From contig JAZSFP010000007.1 of assembly GCA_045532295.1 (NCBI GenBank), positions 289,399 through 353,398 on the forward strand: a stretch of DNA of 64,000 nucleotides. The letters are read 5' to 3'. Shown piece after piece: positions 16,426 through 25,400 of the stretch. The notes below the pieces were generated by a model, which saw only the letters and a list, made by a program, of their open reading frames with translations, ran no database searches and was not told the DNA's origin. Every line of letters starts with the position of its first letter. The stretch's first letter is position 1. This stretch comes from UBA10677 sp045532295 (GTDB lineage: Bacteria; Bacillota; Clostridia; Christensenellales; Pumilibacteraceae). The translations under genes and the position numbers were made by a program.

Positions 16426-17020
16426 AAATATCACCTATAAAATTCTTAATAAAAGTAAAGCGATGTATAGGACAAGGACCGTACTTAATTAAAGCGTCGA
16501 TATGCTCCTTAGTACCGTAACCTTTATTTTTTGCAAATCCATACTCAGGATACAATAAATCCATTTCACGCATAATTCTATCACGAGTAACTTTTGCTAA
16601 AATTGACGCTGCAGCAATATTGTAACTCGTTGCGTCCCCCTTAATTATTGCTTTAAGCGGTATTTCACTTTTAAGTTCAACCGCATCAACTAAAATCATC
16701 TCGGGACGAGTAGGCATTGAACGAATACACTCTTCCATTGCTCGCTTTGTTGCGTTTAAAATATTTATCTCGTCTATCGTTTCGTTATTTATAATGGAAA
16801 CAGCGTAAGAGGACTTTTCTTTAATAATCTCAAAAAGCGCCTCTCTTCGTTTTTCAGAAACCTTTTTGCTATCGTTAATTCCTTTAACCATTTCGTCAAG
16901 GTTCATCATACAGCACGCGGCAACGACGGGACCTGCGAGCGGTCCGCGACCCGCCTCGTCAATTCCCGCTAAGCCTTTTAAAAGTATTGATTTGTCAAAA
17001 TTAAATAAATCCTCAGTCAT
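16418..17020 (-). CDS. rnhB: Ribonuclease HII
   Basis: RNase HII cuts RNA in RNA-DNA hybrids and single ribonucleotides in DNA. The catalytic acidic residues are in AGIDEAGRGPLAGPVVAA near the N-terminus and LVDAVELKSE in the middle. KGYGTKEHIDALIKYGPCPIHR is the conserved C-terminal region. The start at ATG 17020 overlaps the rbgA stop by 8 bases (ATGACTGA), with GGGG upstream; ATG 17035 is an alternative without a binding site. Confidence 0.95.
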   Translation of the reverse strand: MTEDLFNFDKSILLKGLAGIDEAGRGPLAGPVVAACCMMNLDEMVKGINDSKKVSEKRREALFEIIKEKSSYAVSIINNETIDEINILNATKRAMEECIRSMPTRPEMILVDAVELKSEIPLKAIIKGDATSYNIAAASILAKVTRDRIMREMDLLYPEYGFAKNKGYGTKEHIDALIKYGPCPIHRFTFIKNFIGDIYA

Positions 17021-17864
17021 ATAAATCTGCCCCATCTAAAGTAATTTTTCCAAGCCGACCTTTTCTAAAGTCCTCAATGACCGCAGCGGATGCGCGCTCA
17101 GTGTCAACTTCTCCGCCACGCAACAAAAAGCCTCTGCTTTTTGCTACGCATTGCATATTGATTTCGCCGTCTTCAGTTGCTATAAATGAATATCGCTTTT
17201 CAATTGCTTGCGGATAAAGATCCTTGAGTTCACGCAAAAGTTCTTTTGAAAGTTCGTAAGTGTCAACAACTTCGTCCTTGATACTACCGATATAAGCAAG
17301 ATGTCGAGCGGCTTTTTGATTAGAAAGTTTAGGATATAGCGTACCCGGGGTATCTAAGACCTCAACAAAGTCATTTACCTTAAACCACTGCTTTCCACGA
17401 GTAACACCCGCCTTATTGCCCGTAATTGCCTTTCCTTTGCCGATAAGATTATTTATTAGCGTTGACTTTCCTGTATTAGGCACGCCTAACACCATAACCT
17501 TAATAGTCGTTTTAATTCCGCGCGCTTTATATTTATTGATTTTTTCTCCACAAAGCCTTCTTATTGCGGAAAGAACAGAGGCTGAACTCTTTGAAACAGT
17601 ACTATCTAAAACTATTGCCTCACTTCTACTCGAGCAAAGTTTTTTTCTCCATTTTTCAGTTTCTTGTGGATCAGCAAGGTCACTTTTATTTAGAACGTAA
17701 ACGACGGGAAGACGAGCGATATACTTTTCAAAATCAGGATTTATGCAACTTAAAGGCGCACGTGCATCTAAAACGTACACGAGCGTATCAATAAGTTTAA
17801 TGTTTTCCTCAATCATTCGTATCGACTTAGTCATATGACCAGGATACCAGTTAATAATCGCCAT
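17013..17864 (-). CDS. rbgA: Ribosome biogenesis GTPase (YlqF/RbgA)
   Basis: RbgA is a circularly permuted GTPase that matures the 50S subunit. The permuted order is seen: NKSD (G4) near residue 59 comes before GVPNTGKSTLIN (G1) near residue 131 and DTPG (G3) later. The N-terminus INWYPGHMTKSIRMI is diagnostic. The 283-residue length is normal. Its ATG shares one base with the trmD stop. The gene rplS, which normally lies between trmD and rbgA, is missing here. Confidence 0.97.
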   Translation of the reverse strand: MAIINWYPGHMTKSIRMIEENIKLIDTLVYVLDARAPLSCINPDFEKYIARLPVVYVLNKSDLADPQETEKWRKKLCSSRSEAIVLDSTVSKSSASVLSAIRRLCGEKINKYKARGIKTTIKVMVLGVPNTGKSTLINNLIGKGKAITGNKAGVTRGKQWFKVNDFVEVLDTPGTLYPKLSNQKAARHLAYIGSIKDEVVDTYELSKELLRELKDLYPQAIEKRYSFIATEDGEINMQCVAKSRGFLLRGGEVDTERASAAVIEDFRKGRLGKITLDGADLYD

Positions 17865-18538
17865 TAATCCTCCAGCAAATCAGGTCGAAATTTTTTAGTA
17901 ATTTCTATCGCTTTTTCTCTTCGCCATTTTTCTATGTTCTTGTGATGACCCGAAAGCAAAACTTCAGGAACGGAAAGACCTTCAAAAACTTGCGGACGAG
18001 TATATTGTGGATATTCAAGTAAATTCTCAGAAAAACTCTCTTCGGTAACGCTTTCGTCACACCCAAGAACGCCGTCAACGTAACGAGCAACACTATCAAC
18101 GAGTACCATAGCAGGAAGTTCTCCACCGGTAAGAACGTAGTCGCCGATTGAAATCTCGCGGTCAATTGAAAGTTCAATAACACGCTCGTCAATTCCTTCG
18201 TAATGTCCACATAAAAGAATTAACCATTCAGCGTTTGCCGCAAGGTCTTTTACGATAGGCATACTCAAAGTTTTGCCCTTAGGCGACATATAAATTCTCG
18301 TTGCTTTATGCTCAGGGTCAATACTATTAATAGCGTCAAAAATAGGTTGAGCCATCATAACCATACCTGCTCCGCCACCAAAGGGAGTATCGTCGCATTT
18401 ATGATGCTTGTCCTTAGAAAATGTACGAATATCCGTTATTCGTATATCGATTTTTCCGTTTTCACGCGCTCTTCCGATAATGCTCGTCGTAAGGGGCGTA
18501 AACATTTCCGGAAACAAAGTTAAAACGTCAATCCTCAT
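17864..18538 (-). CDS. trmD: tRNA (guanine(37)-N(1))-methyltransferase
   Basis: TrmD methylates G37 of tRNAs reading CNN codons and prevents frameshifting. Knot motifs are present: MRIDVLTLFPEMF at the N-terminus, FGGGAGMVM, LLCGHYEGIDERV and SIGDYVLTGGELPA. I place the start at ATG 18538, with GAGG upstream, because 8 extra residues of the longer frame lie inside the rimM end. The two genes overlap by 11 bases. Confidence 0.97.
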   Translation of the reverse strand: MRIDVLTLFPEMFTPLTTSIIGRARENGKIDIRITDIRTFSKDKHHKCDDTPFGGGAGMVMMAQPIFDAINSIDPEHKATRIYMSPKGKTLSMPIVKDLAANAEWLILLCGHYEGIDERVIELSIDREISIGDYVLTGGELPAMVLVDSVARYVDGVLGCDESVTEESFSENLLEYPQYTRPQVFEGLSVPEVLLSGHHKNIEKWRREKAIEITKKFRPDLLED

Positions 18539-19037
18539 AAACGGACACCTCGTCAAAGACACTACGCTTTAAAATAATAATACCCGTATCAACGTCAATC
18601 TTGACAATCATTTTCTTTAAGAACGGAAATCTAACGACAGACTTGCCGTTTATAACCGTGTATACGTCAGCAGAGCCATACTGGTTTATTTCCGTAACTT
18701 TACCTAGTTCCACTCCGTTATCGTCAATAACCTTACAGCCTATAATATCCGCAATAAAATAACTGCCTTCTTCAAGGTCAACAGCGTTAATCCTATCAAT
18801 TTGAAGATATTCGTTTTGCACGCTTTCAGCGGTCGTTCTATCCGCTATTCCGCTTAAACGAAGATAGACGAAATCCTTATCGAAGCGACAAGCCTCGATA
18901 CGATGCGGAGCAGATTTTAAATATACTATTTTAAGTCTTTTAAAACGCATCGCGTCGTCAGTAAGAGGCTTAATCTTAAGTTCACCCCTAATTCCGACTG
19001 CGCGCACTATTTGACCGATAGTAATGTACTCGTTCAT
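18528..19037 (-). CDS. rimM: Ribosome maturation factor RimM
   Basis: RimM binds S19 and assists assembly of the 30S head. The 169 residues contain the N-terminal barrel (ITIGQIVRAVGIRGELKI) and the PRC-barrel domain with the EEGSYFIADIIGCKV and FLKKMIVKID blocks. It belongs to the conserved rpsP-khpA-rimM-trmD cluster and overlaps trmD. Confidence 0.96.
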   Translation of the reverse strand: MNEYITIGQIVRAVGIRGELKIKPLTDDAMRFKRLKIVYLKSAPHRIEACRFDKDFVYLRLSGIADRTTAESVQNEYLQIDRINAVDLEEGSYFIADIIGCKVIDDNGVELGKVTEINQYGSADVYTVINGKSVVRFPFLKKMIVKIDVDTGIIILKRSVFDEVSVYED

Positions 19038-19057
19038 AATTTCACCTTTATAGCAAA

Positions 19058-19079
19058 TTAGAGAGCAATAGCCCTCTAA
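19058..19079 (-). other. Hairpin between khpA and rimM
   Basis: TTAGAGGGC-TATT-GCTCTCTAA forms a 9-bp stem with one G-U pair and a 4-base loop. No T run follows, so it is not a terminator. It could be an RNA-processing or stability element. Confidence 0.45.
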
Positions 19080-19090
19080 CTCGTTTTTTC

Positions 19091-19324
19091 TTATTGTTCG
19101 TCCGCCTCTAAAATAACGACCGAATATTTAACGCCCGTCTTATTTCCTGCTGCTTTAATTATCGTTCTGATAGCCTTTGCAATACGACCGTCTCTACCGA
19201 TAACCTTGCCCATATCTTCTTTGGAAACCTTGACTTTAACAATGTTTTCCTCTTCAATGGTAACGACTACCTCGTCTTTCTTTTCAACGAGTTCGCTAAC
19301 CATAAATTTTACAAGTTCTATCAT
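19091..19324 (-). CDS. khpA: KH-domain RNA-binding protein KhpA (YlqC)
   Basis: KhpA is a small RNA chaperone-like protein that pairs with KhpB/EloR in Firmicutes. The 77 residues form a single KH domain with the GxxG-type loop GKVIGRDGRIAKAIR near residues 39-53. It lies between rpsP and rimM, its usual place. Its ribosome-binding site follows directly after a short hairpin. Confidence 0.95.
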   Translation of the reverse strand: MIELVKFMVSELVEKKDEVVVTIEEENIVKVKVSKEDMGKVIGRDGRIAKAIRTIIKAAGNKTGVKYSVVILEADEQ

Positions 19325-19334
19325 AATATCTCCT

Positions 19335-19352
19335 GCGCATACATCAATGCGC
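19335..19352 (-). other. Hairpin just before the khpA ribosome-binding site
   Basis: GCGCAT-TGATGT-ATGCGC is a perfect 6-bp stem ending right at the AGGAG of khpA. It could tune khpA translation relative to rpsP. There is no T run. Confidence 0.45.
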
Positions 19353-19375
19353 TATCGCAAAATGCAGTGAGTTAA

Positions 19376-19672
19376 TTATTCTCCCTTCTTCTTTTTGATA
19401 GCGTTAGTTTTAGCGGGCATAACCTTTGCCTCAAGAACGCCTGCGCCAACTAAAAGCGCACGTACGGTATCGGTGGGTTGTGCTCCCTTGTTAATCCATT
19501 CAGTAGCCTTTTCGCTGTTGATTTTGATTTCAGCGGGCTCAGTCTTAGGATTGTAAGTACCAACGATGTCGATGAACTTACCATCTCTGGGTGCTCTCGA
19601 GTCTGCTACTACCACTCTGTAAAAAGGGGATTTCTTGTCGCCCATACGGGTGAGTCTGATTTTAACTGCCAT
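19376..19672 (-). CDS. rpsP: 30S ribosomal protein S16
   Basis: S16 is a small-subunit assembly protein. The 98 residues match well: MAVKIRLTRMGDKKSPFYRVVVADSR (N-terminal half) and a basic lysine-rich tail. AAGGAG lies before ATG 19672. A 67-base gap after ffh contains an imperfect hairpin (TTAT..CAGG with CCTGATAA, about 19710-19735), which may be a leader element; no terminator is evident. Confidence 0.98.
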   Translation of the reverse strand: MAVKIRLTRMGDKKSPFYRVVVADSRAPRDGKFIDIVGTYNPKTEPAEIKINSEKATEWINKGAQPTDTVRALLVGAGVLEAKVMPAKTNAIKKKKGE

Positions 19673-19739
19673 TTTTCTTTCTCCTTAAAAAATAAAATTT
19701 TATTTGCTTTATCAGGTGTTATTTTCCTGTAATAACCTT

Positions 19740-21074
19740 TTAGAACGGGAAACGGCGCTTACCGCCACCCATTTTGAAGTTGCCACTCTTCATTCTCTTC
19801 ATAAGTTCACGCGTTTGCTCAAATTGTTTAAGAAGTTGGTTTACGTCTTGAATACTCGTTCCACTTCCAACTGCTATACGCTGTTTTCTTGAAGACTTAA
19901 TAATTTCCGGTTTTTCGCGTTCTTCCATCGTCATCGAACGGATTATCGCCTTGAAACGCTCAATACGGCTTTCGTCAATATCCTTTTCGCTGATTTTCAT
20001 ATTACTCATTCCGGGTATCATACCGATTAGGTCAGTAAGATTACCCATCTTTTTCATATTTTCAAACTGAGAAAGGAAGTCGTCGAGAGTAAAACTTGCT
20101 TCGCGAAGTTTTTTCTCCATCTTCTTCATTTCTTCTTCGGAAACTGCCGATTGCGCTTTCTCAATAAGCGTAAGCACGTCGCCCATACCTAAGATTCTTG
20201 ACGCCATACGGTCAGGATAGAAAGGCTCGAGGTCGCCTGACTTTTCTCCGATACCGCAGAACTTAATAGGCTTACCGGTAACCGCCTTAATTGAAAGCGC
20301 CGCACCACCTCGCGTATCACCGTCAAGTTTAGTTAAAATTACGCCGGTAATATCGAGTTGCTCGTTAAACGAAGTTGCTACCGTTACAGCGTCTTGTCCC
20401 GTCATCGCATCGACGGTAAGAAGAATTTCCGCCGGGTTTACTGCACTTTTAACCTCACGAAGTTCGTTCATAAGGTTTTCGTCAATGTGAAGTCTACCCG
20501 CAGTATCAATGATTACTGTGTCGTATCCTTTAGAAACTGCGTAATCAATTGCCTCTTTAGCAGTCTTTGCAGGCTTGTTCGTGCCTTTTTCAAAGACTTC
20601 AGTATTAACACTCTTTCCTACTACCTTAAGTTGATTGATTGCTGCGGGACGATAAATATCACACGCAACGAGCATAGGTTTTTTGCCTTGCTTTATAAGG
20701 TACTGCGAGAGTTTTCCGCACATCGTGGTTTTACCTGCGCCTTGAAGTCCACAGAGCATAATTACAGTGGGCGGTTTAGAGGAAACCTCTAATTTTGAAT
20801 TTGCGCTACCCATAAGCGCGATGAGTTCTTCGTTAACTATTTTAACGACTTGCTGACCTGGGGTAAGGCTTTTAAGAACCTGCTCGCCTACTGCTTTTTC
20901 GCTTACTTTCGAAACGAAGTCCTTAACGACGGAAAAGTTTACGTCCGCCTCAAGTAAAGCAATACGGATTTCGCGCATTGCCTGCTTGATTTCAAGTTCG
21001 GTAAGTTTTCCGCGTGAGGTTATCTTACTGAAAATATGATTAAGTTTTTCACTCAGATTACCAAATAATCCCAT
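19740..21074 (-). CDS. ffh: Signal recognition particle protein Ffh
   Basis: Ffh is the SRP54 GTPase that binds signal peptides as they leave the ribosome and docks with FtsY. In 444 residues the N domain is followed by the G domain (GLQGAGKTTMCGKL near residue 108, DTAGRLH, TKLDGDTRGGAA). A methionine-rich M domain follows and ends in KMGGGKRRFPF. It lies 8 bases after ylxM, its usual partner. Confidence 0.98.
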   Translation of the reverse strand: MGLFGNLSEKLNHIFSKITSRGKLTELEIKQAMREIRIALLEADVNFSVVKDFVSKVSEKAVGEQVLKSLTPGQQVVKIVNEELIALMGSANSKLEVSSKPPTVIMLCGLQGAGKTTMCGKLSQYLIKQGKKPMLVACDIYRPAAINQLKVVGKSVNTEVFEKGTNKPAKTAKEAIDYAVSKGYDTVIIDTAGRLHIDENLMNELREVKSAVNPAEILLTVDAMTGQDAVTVATSFNEQLDITGVILTKLDGDTRGGAALSIKAVTGKPIKFCGIGEKSGDLEPFYPDRMASRILGMGDVLTLIEKAQSAVSEEEMKKMEKKLREASFTLDDFLSQFENMKKMGNLTDLIGMIPGMSNMKISEKDIDESRIERFKAIIRSMTMEEREKPEIIKSSRKQRIAVGSGTSIQDVNQLLKQFEQTRELMKRMKSGNFKMGGGKRRFPF

Positions 21075-21082
21075 ATTTGCTC

Positions 21083-21418
21083 CTATAAATTTGTCAAAAG
21101 CCCTTCAAGCGCTTTTATGCTCTCTTCCATATTACCTTTGCGAAGAGTTTCGATCGCTTTGGTAACTCGTTCTTTATTTCGCTCTTTGGAAGACTTGAGC
21201 GCAAGTTTTTCTTCGTAAAAGAGAAGTTGTTCGCAAGCCTTTACAATCGTATCGCGTACCGCTTGACGAGTTACTCCCTCATTTTCCGCAATCTCCGAAA
21301 GCGACAAATCGTAATCGTAGTACGAGCGTAGCGTTTCACTTTGACGGGAAGTAAGTAAATCTCCGTAAATATCAATTAGTTCGCTAATTTGTAAATCTTT
21401 TTTCAATTCTCTCTCCAT
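21083..21418 (-). CDS. ylxM: YlxM-family SRP-associated helix-turn-helix protein
   Basis: YlxM stimulates SRP activity in Firmicutes and has a sigma-70 region 4-like helix-turn-helix (LSLSEIAENEGVTRQAVRDTI near residues 34-54). The 111-residue length is typical. It is the first gene of the long operon behind a strong promoter with an inverted repeat at the start point. Given its DNA-binding fold, autoregulation through that repeat is worth testing but is only an idea. Confidence 0.93.
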   Translation of the reverse strand: MERELKKDLQISELIDIYGDLLTSRQSETLRSYYDYDLSLSEIAENEGVTRQAVRDTIVKACEQLLFYEEKLALKSSKERNKERVTKAIETLRKGNMEESIKALEGLLTNL

Positions 21419-21426
21419 TTAATGAA

Positions 21427-21458
21427 AGAAGTGTAAAGCAATTTTACTTTACACTTCT
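21427..21458. repeat. Perfect 12-bp inverted repeat at the ylxM start of transcription
   Basis: AGAAGTGTAAAG, an 8-base loop and CTTTACACTTCT (both read on either strand) abut the -10 box of the ylxM promoter. The predicted start lies inside one arm. It is either an operator or a stem at the 5' end of the mRNA. Confidence 0.75.
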
Positions 21459-21487
21459 ATAATACCATTATTTTTCCACTTTGTCAA
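21459..21487 (-). promoter_or_regulatory. Promoter of the ylxM-ffh long operon
   Basis: TTGACA (21487-21482), a 17-base spacer and TATTAT (21464-21459) match 11 of 12 consensus positions. It lies directly after the ftsY stop. Confidence 0.85.
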
Positions 21488-21492
21488 GCATT

Positions 21493-22392
21493 TTAATCAA
21501 TAATTCCATTAACAAATTCAACGGAATTAAAATCTTCAAGGTCGTCAATACCTTCACCAACGCCGACGTAAACTACAGGAACTTCAAGTTCGTTTGTAAT
21601 TGCGAACACTACTCCACCCTTTGCTGTACCGTCTAACTTAGTGAGGATAATACCGTCAATATCAACTGCCTCGTTAAACACGTCAACTTGCGCCAAAGCG
21701 TTTTGACCAGTCGTTGCATCTAATACTATATAGTTAAGATAAAGCGCGTCGGGCATTTCTCTGTTTACTATACGAGAAATTTTACCAAGTTCGTCCATAA
21801 GGTTTTTCTTGTTATGAAGACGACCTGCAGTATCAATCAGAATTACGTCGTTACCCTTACTCTTTGCGCTTGAAAGAGCGTCGAAAACCACTGAACCGGG
21901 ATCTGCGCCTTCGCCTTGTTTTACGATACGAACACCTGCTCTCTCTGCCCAAACGGTAAGTTGATCAGCAGCAGCCGCTCTAAAAGTATCCGCCGCGACT
22001 AAAAGAACGTTCTTGCCTTGTTTTTTGAACTTCTTAGCAAGTTTTCCCATAGCAGTAGTTTTACCTACGCCGTTAACACCCGAAACCATAATTATAAGTG
22101 GGTATTCGTACTCGGGAATTTCCGTCTCGTCTAAAATATCAACGAGTATTTCTTTAAGTTCTTTCTTAACCTCATCTTGCTTGCGCAACAATTTTTTGTC
22201 TACGCGCGCGCGCAAATCCTCTAAAATTCTATCAGTTGTAACTGCGCCGATGTCCGAAGAAAGAAGTATATATTCAAGTTCTTCATAGAAATCGTCGTTA
22301 AGAACGCCACCCGTGAAAAGTTTGTTAAGATTATAGGAAATTATGTCTTTAGTTTTCTTAAGTCCTTCCTTAATTTTTGAAAACAAGCCCAT
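21493..22392 (-). CDS. ftsY: Signal recognition particle receptor FtsY
   Basis: FtsY receives the SRP-ribosome complex at the membrane. The 299 residues consist of the NG domain alone, without the long acidic A domain of proteobacteria; this short form is usual in Firmicutes. GTPase motifs: SGVNGVGKTTAMGKL (G1), DTFRAAAADQL (insertion box), DTAGRLHNK (G3) and TKLDGTAKGG (G4). It follows smc by 15 bases. Confidence 0.97.
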   Translation of the reverse strand: MGLFSKIKEGLKKTKDIISYNLNKLFTGGVLNDDFYEELEYILLSSDIGAVTTDRILEDLRARVDKKLLRKQDEVKKELKEILVDILDETEIPEYEYPLIIMVSGVNGVGKTTAMGKLAKKFKKQGKNVLLVAADTFRAAAADQLTVWAERAGVRIVKQGEGADPGSVVFDALSSAKSKGNDVILIDTAGRLHNKKNLMDELGKISRIVNREMPDALYLNYIVLDATTGQNALAQVDVFNEAVDIDGIILTKLDGTAKGGVVFAITNELEVPVVYVGVGEGIDDLEDFNSVEFVNGIID

Positions 22393-22407
22393 ACGTACCC
22401 CTCCGTT

Positions 22408-25400
22408 TTATGCTTTATCGATATTTTTTACAGCCTCTTCAAGTTTTACGGAAACAATTTTTGAAATACCTTTTTCCTCCATCGTAACACCGTAAAGATT
22501 GTCCGCAAGTTCCATTGTTGGCTTACGGTGAGTAATTACTATGAACTGAGTGTCTTCACTAAATCTACGAAGATACTTAGCAAAACGGTTTGCGTTAGCA
22601 TCGTCGAGCGCCGCCTCTATTTCGTCGAGCAAACAGAAAGGCATCGGTTTAAGTTTAAGGATAGCAAACAATATTGCAATAGCGGTAAGCGCTTTTTCTC
22701 CACCAGAAAGAAGAGAAATCGACTGGAGTTTTTTCTCGGGAGGTTGAGCCTTAATCTCAATACCTGCCTCCAAGGGATTTTCACTATCAAGCATTTCAAG
22801 GTCCGCAGTACCACCATTGAAAAGTTCTTTAAAGATTTTCTTAAAGTTTGCTCTAATTTGCTCAAATTGACCCGTAAAACGACCAAGCATTTCCTCGGAA
22901 AGTTCAGCAATAATCTTAAGAAGATCGCCCTCTGCTTTTTCAAGATCGTTCTTTTGTTTATCGAGTTCTTCGTACTCTTCAGCAACCGTTTGAGACATTT
23001 CAATAGCATCTACGTTTACGTTACCAAGAGCGCGCATAGAACGCTTAAGTTTCTCACTTTCTTGTACGCCAGCAGTTACGTCGTATCCTTCTTCTTTAAA
23101 CTGCAAACAATCAGCGTATTCGAGGTTATACTCTTCACGAACGCGTATTTCCATTTGTTCGATATCAGTATCAACCTTAAGAAGTAACATTTCTTCCCTC
23201 GTCTTATTTTCGCGAAGGTTTTGAAGTTCGTTCATAAGGTCAATTCTATTCTTGTCAAGCGTTGCTACACGAGTTTGAAGTTCTTCTTTGTACTCGTCAA
23301 AATGAGTAAGTTTAGAACGAATTTCTACTACTCGCTTTGCATCAGCGTCACTATCGCGTTTTTCGGTAGATTTCATACCCTTTTCGATAGTATCAATATT
23401 TGCCTTATTTTGCTCAATTTCAGCGTTATTTGCATCAATTTTTGCACTAAGTGTAGCCTTATCACTCTCTAAACGCTCAATATTTTCGGTGATAGACTTT
23501 ACTGCGTTCTCGAGTTCGCTTACCGATAAAAGCGCAGAAGTAAGTTTCTCTTGAAGTTCGTCACGACGGGCCTTAAGTTCGTCTGCTTGAATTTTAACAC
23601 TCTCTTCATCATCTTTAGCGGTTTGTTTCTTCGAAGTAATAAGCGCTTCAAGTTCAATTACGCTATTAATATCAGCGTTAATTTTCGCAACGCGTTTAGC
23701 ATCCTTTTCTTTATCCACTTCAAGTTCCGCGATTGCTTGACTACTACTATCAATATCAGACTGAAGTATATTTCTCGCCTCAGACTTAGTAGCAATTTCG
23801 ATATCAATATCGTGAATTTTCTCTTGCGTAGACTTGATTGCCTCTTGATTGCTATCAAGTTCGTCAGCGCAACGCTCCTTTCTCTTATTGAGCGTTTCAA
23901 TATCAGCGGATAATTTTTCAACGATTCCAACGAGTTCTTTAAGTTCACGCTCGTGAGAGAAAATATTAGCAATATCGTTCTTTTTACTACCACCGGTAAT
24001 AGAACCCGAGGGATTAATTACCTCGCCGTCAAGTGTTACAATCTTAAACGCATATCCAGTTTGACGAGCAATGGATACAGCAGTATCAAGATTATCAACG
24101 ATAACCGTTCCGCCTAAAAGTCCTTTAACGATATTGTTATACTTAGCGTCATATTTAACGAGGTCAGACGCAACGCCAAAACACCCCTTAGACGATAACG
24201 CGCCCATATAACGCTGTTCAATTTCACGAGGTTTAATACTCGTCATGGGAAGGAAAGTAAGTCTTCCATAACGCATTTTCTTTAGGTATTCGATAATATA
24301 TTTGGCGTCGTCTTCATTCTTCGTTACTATGTTTTGCATTGCTTGACCAAGCGCAGTTTCTACCGCCGTTTCAAACTTTGCGTCCATCGTAATGATTTGC
24401 GCAACGATACCCTCTATTTTCTTGGCAATTTCAGGATTTTTCTTCGCGTCGTTCATAAGATTTCTAACGCTAAAGTTAAAGCCGTCGAACGCCTGTTGCA
24501 TTTCGTGCAAAATCTTACGGCGGGATTCAGCCGTGTAGAATTTCTCATTTAATTTATCGAGTTTCGTCGTAGTATCGTTTGCTATTGCTAAGAGTTCGTT
24601 ATGTCTCTTATAAAATTGCTGAAGTTTTTCGGTAAGTTCAACTTTTTTCTCGCTTAACGCAGAAAGTTCACCCTTGATTTTTTCAAACTCTTCCCTATCT
24701 TTGCTAAGTTCGTCGGAAAGTGCGCCTATACGCTTTTCAATATCCTCAATAGCAAGTTTTCTTGCATCACGCTCAGCCAAAAGCCTAGACATATTTGCCT
24801 TAATTTCAGCAAGTCTGTCCATTGCGTCAAGTAACGCTTGCTTGTTGCTTTGAGCGTCATTTTCGCCCTTGGTTAAGAGTTCAACGACCGCTACGTACTT
24901 ACTCTTAATTTCATCAACGAGAGCGCGCGCGTCATCAAGTTTTGCTACCGTTTTCGTTTTTTCAATCCTATTTACGCTAATTCCCTTATCTGCATCGGCT
25001 ACGCTTTCAAGCATCGTAGCGTTATCGTCGGAAAGGCGTTTGTTCTGTTCAAAGAGCGTAGAAAGGCGTTCTTTAAGTACTTTCATATCGCCCGCTTGTT
25101 GCTCGATACTAACGGTTAATGTAAGGAGTTCTTCACGAAGAACGTTTATCTTTTTATCAAGACCGTTGAGATCATACATAGACTCGTTATAGGAGGCTAC
25201 GGCATTATCATACGCGCTTTGCTTAAGTTCAATCGCCTCAACAAGCCCTTGAAGTCTCGTATTTATAATGGCTTTAGCCTGCGACGCCGTTTCGTATTGA
25301 TGGATATAGGTGTTGATTTCGTGATGACGAAGTCTATCACGCATATCAAGCCATTTTTTAGCGGTTTCTGCTTGGCGACGAAGAGGCTCAAGTTGTTTGT

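Noticed and set aside
22528..23187. A 219-codon plus-strand frame opposite smc
   Set aside because: It is antisense to the conserved head and coil of SMC, with low-complexity content and no start signals.
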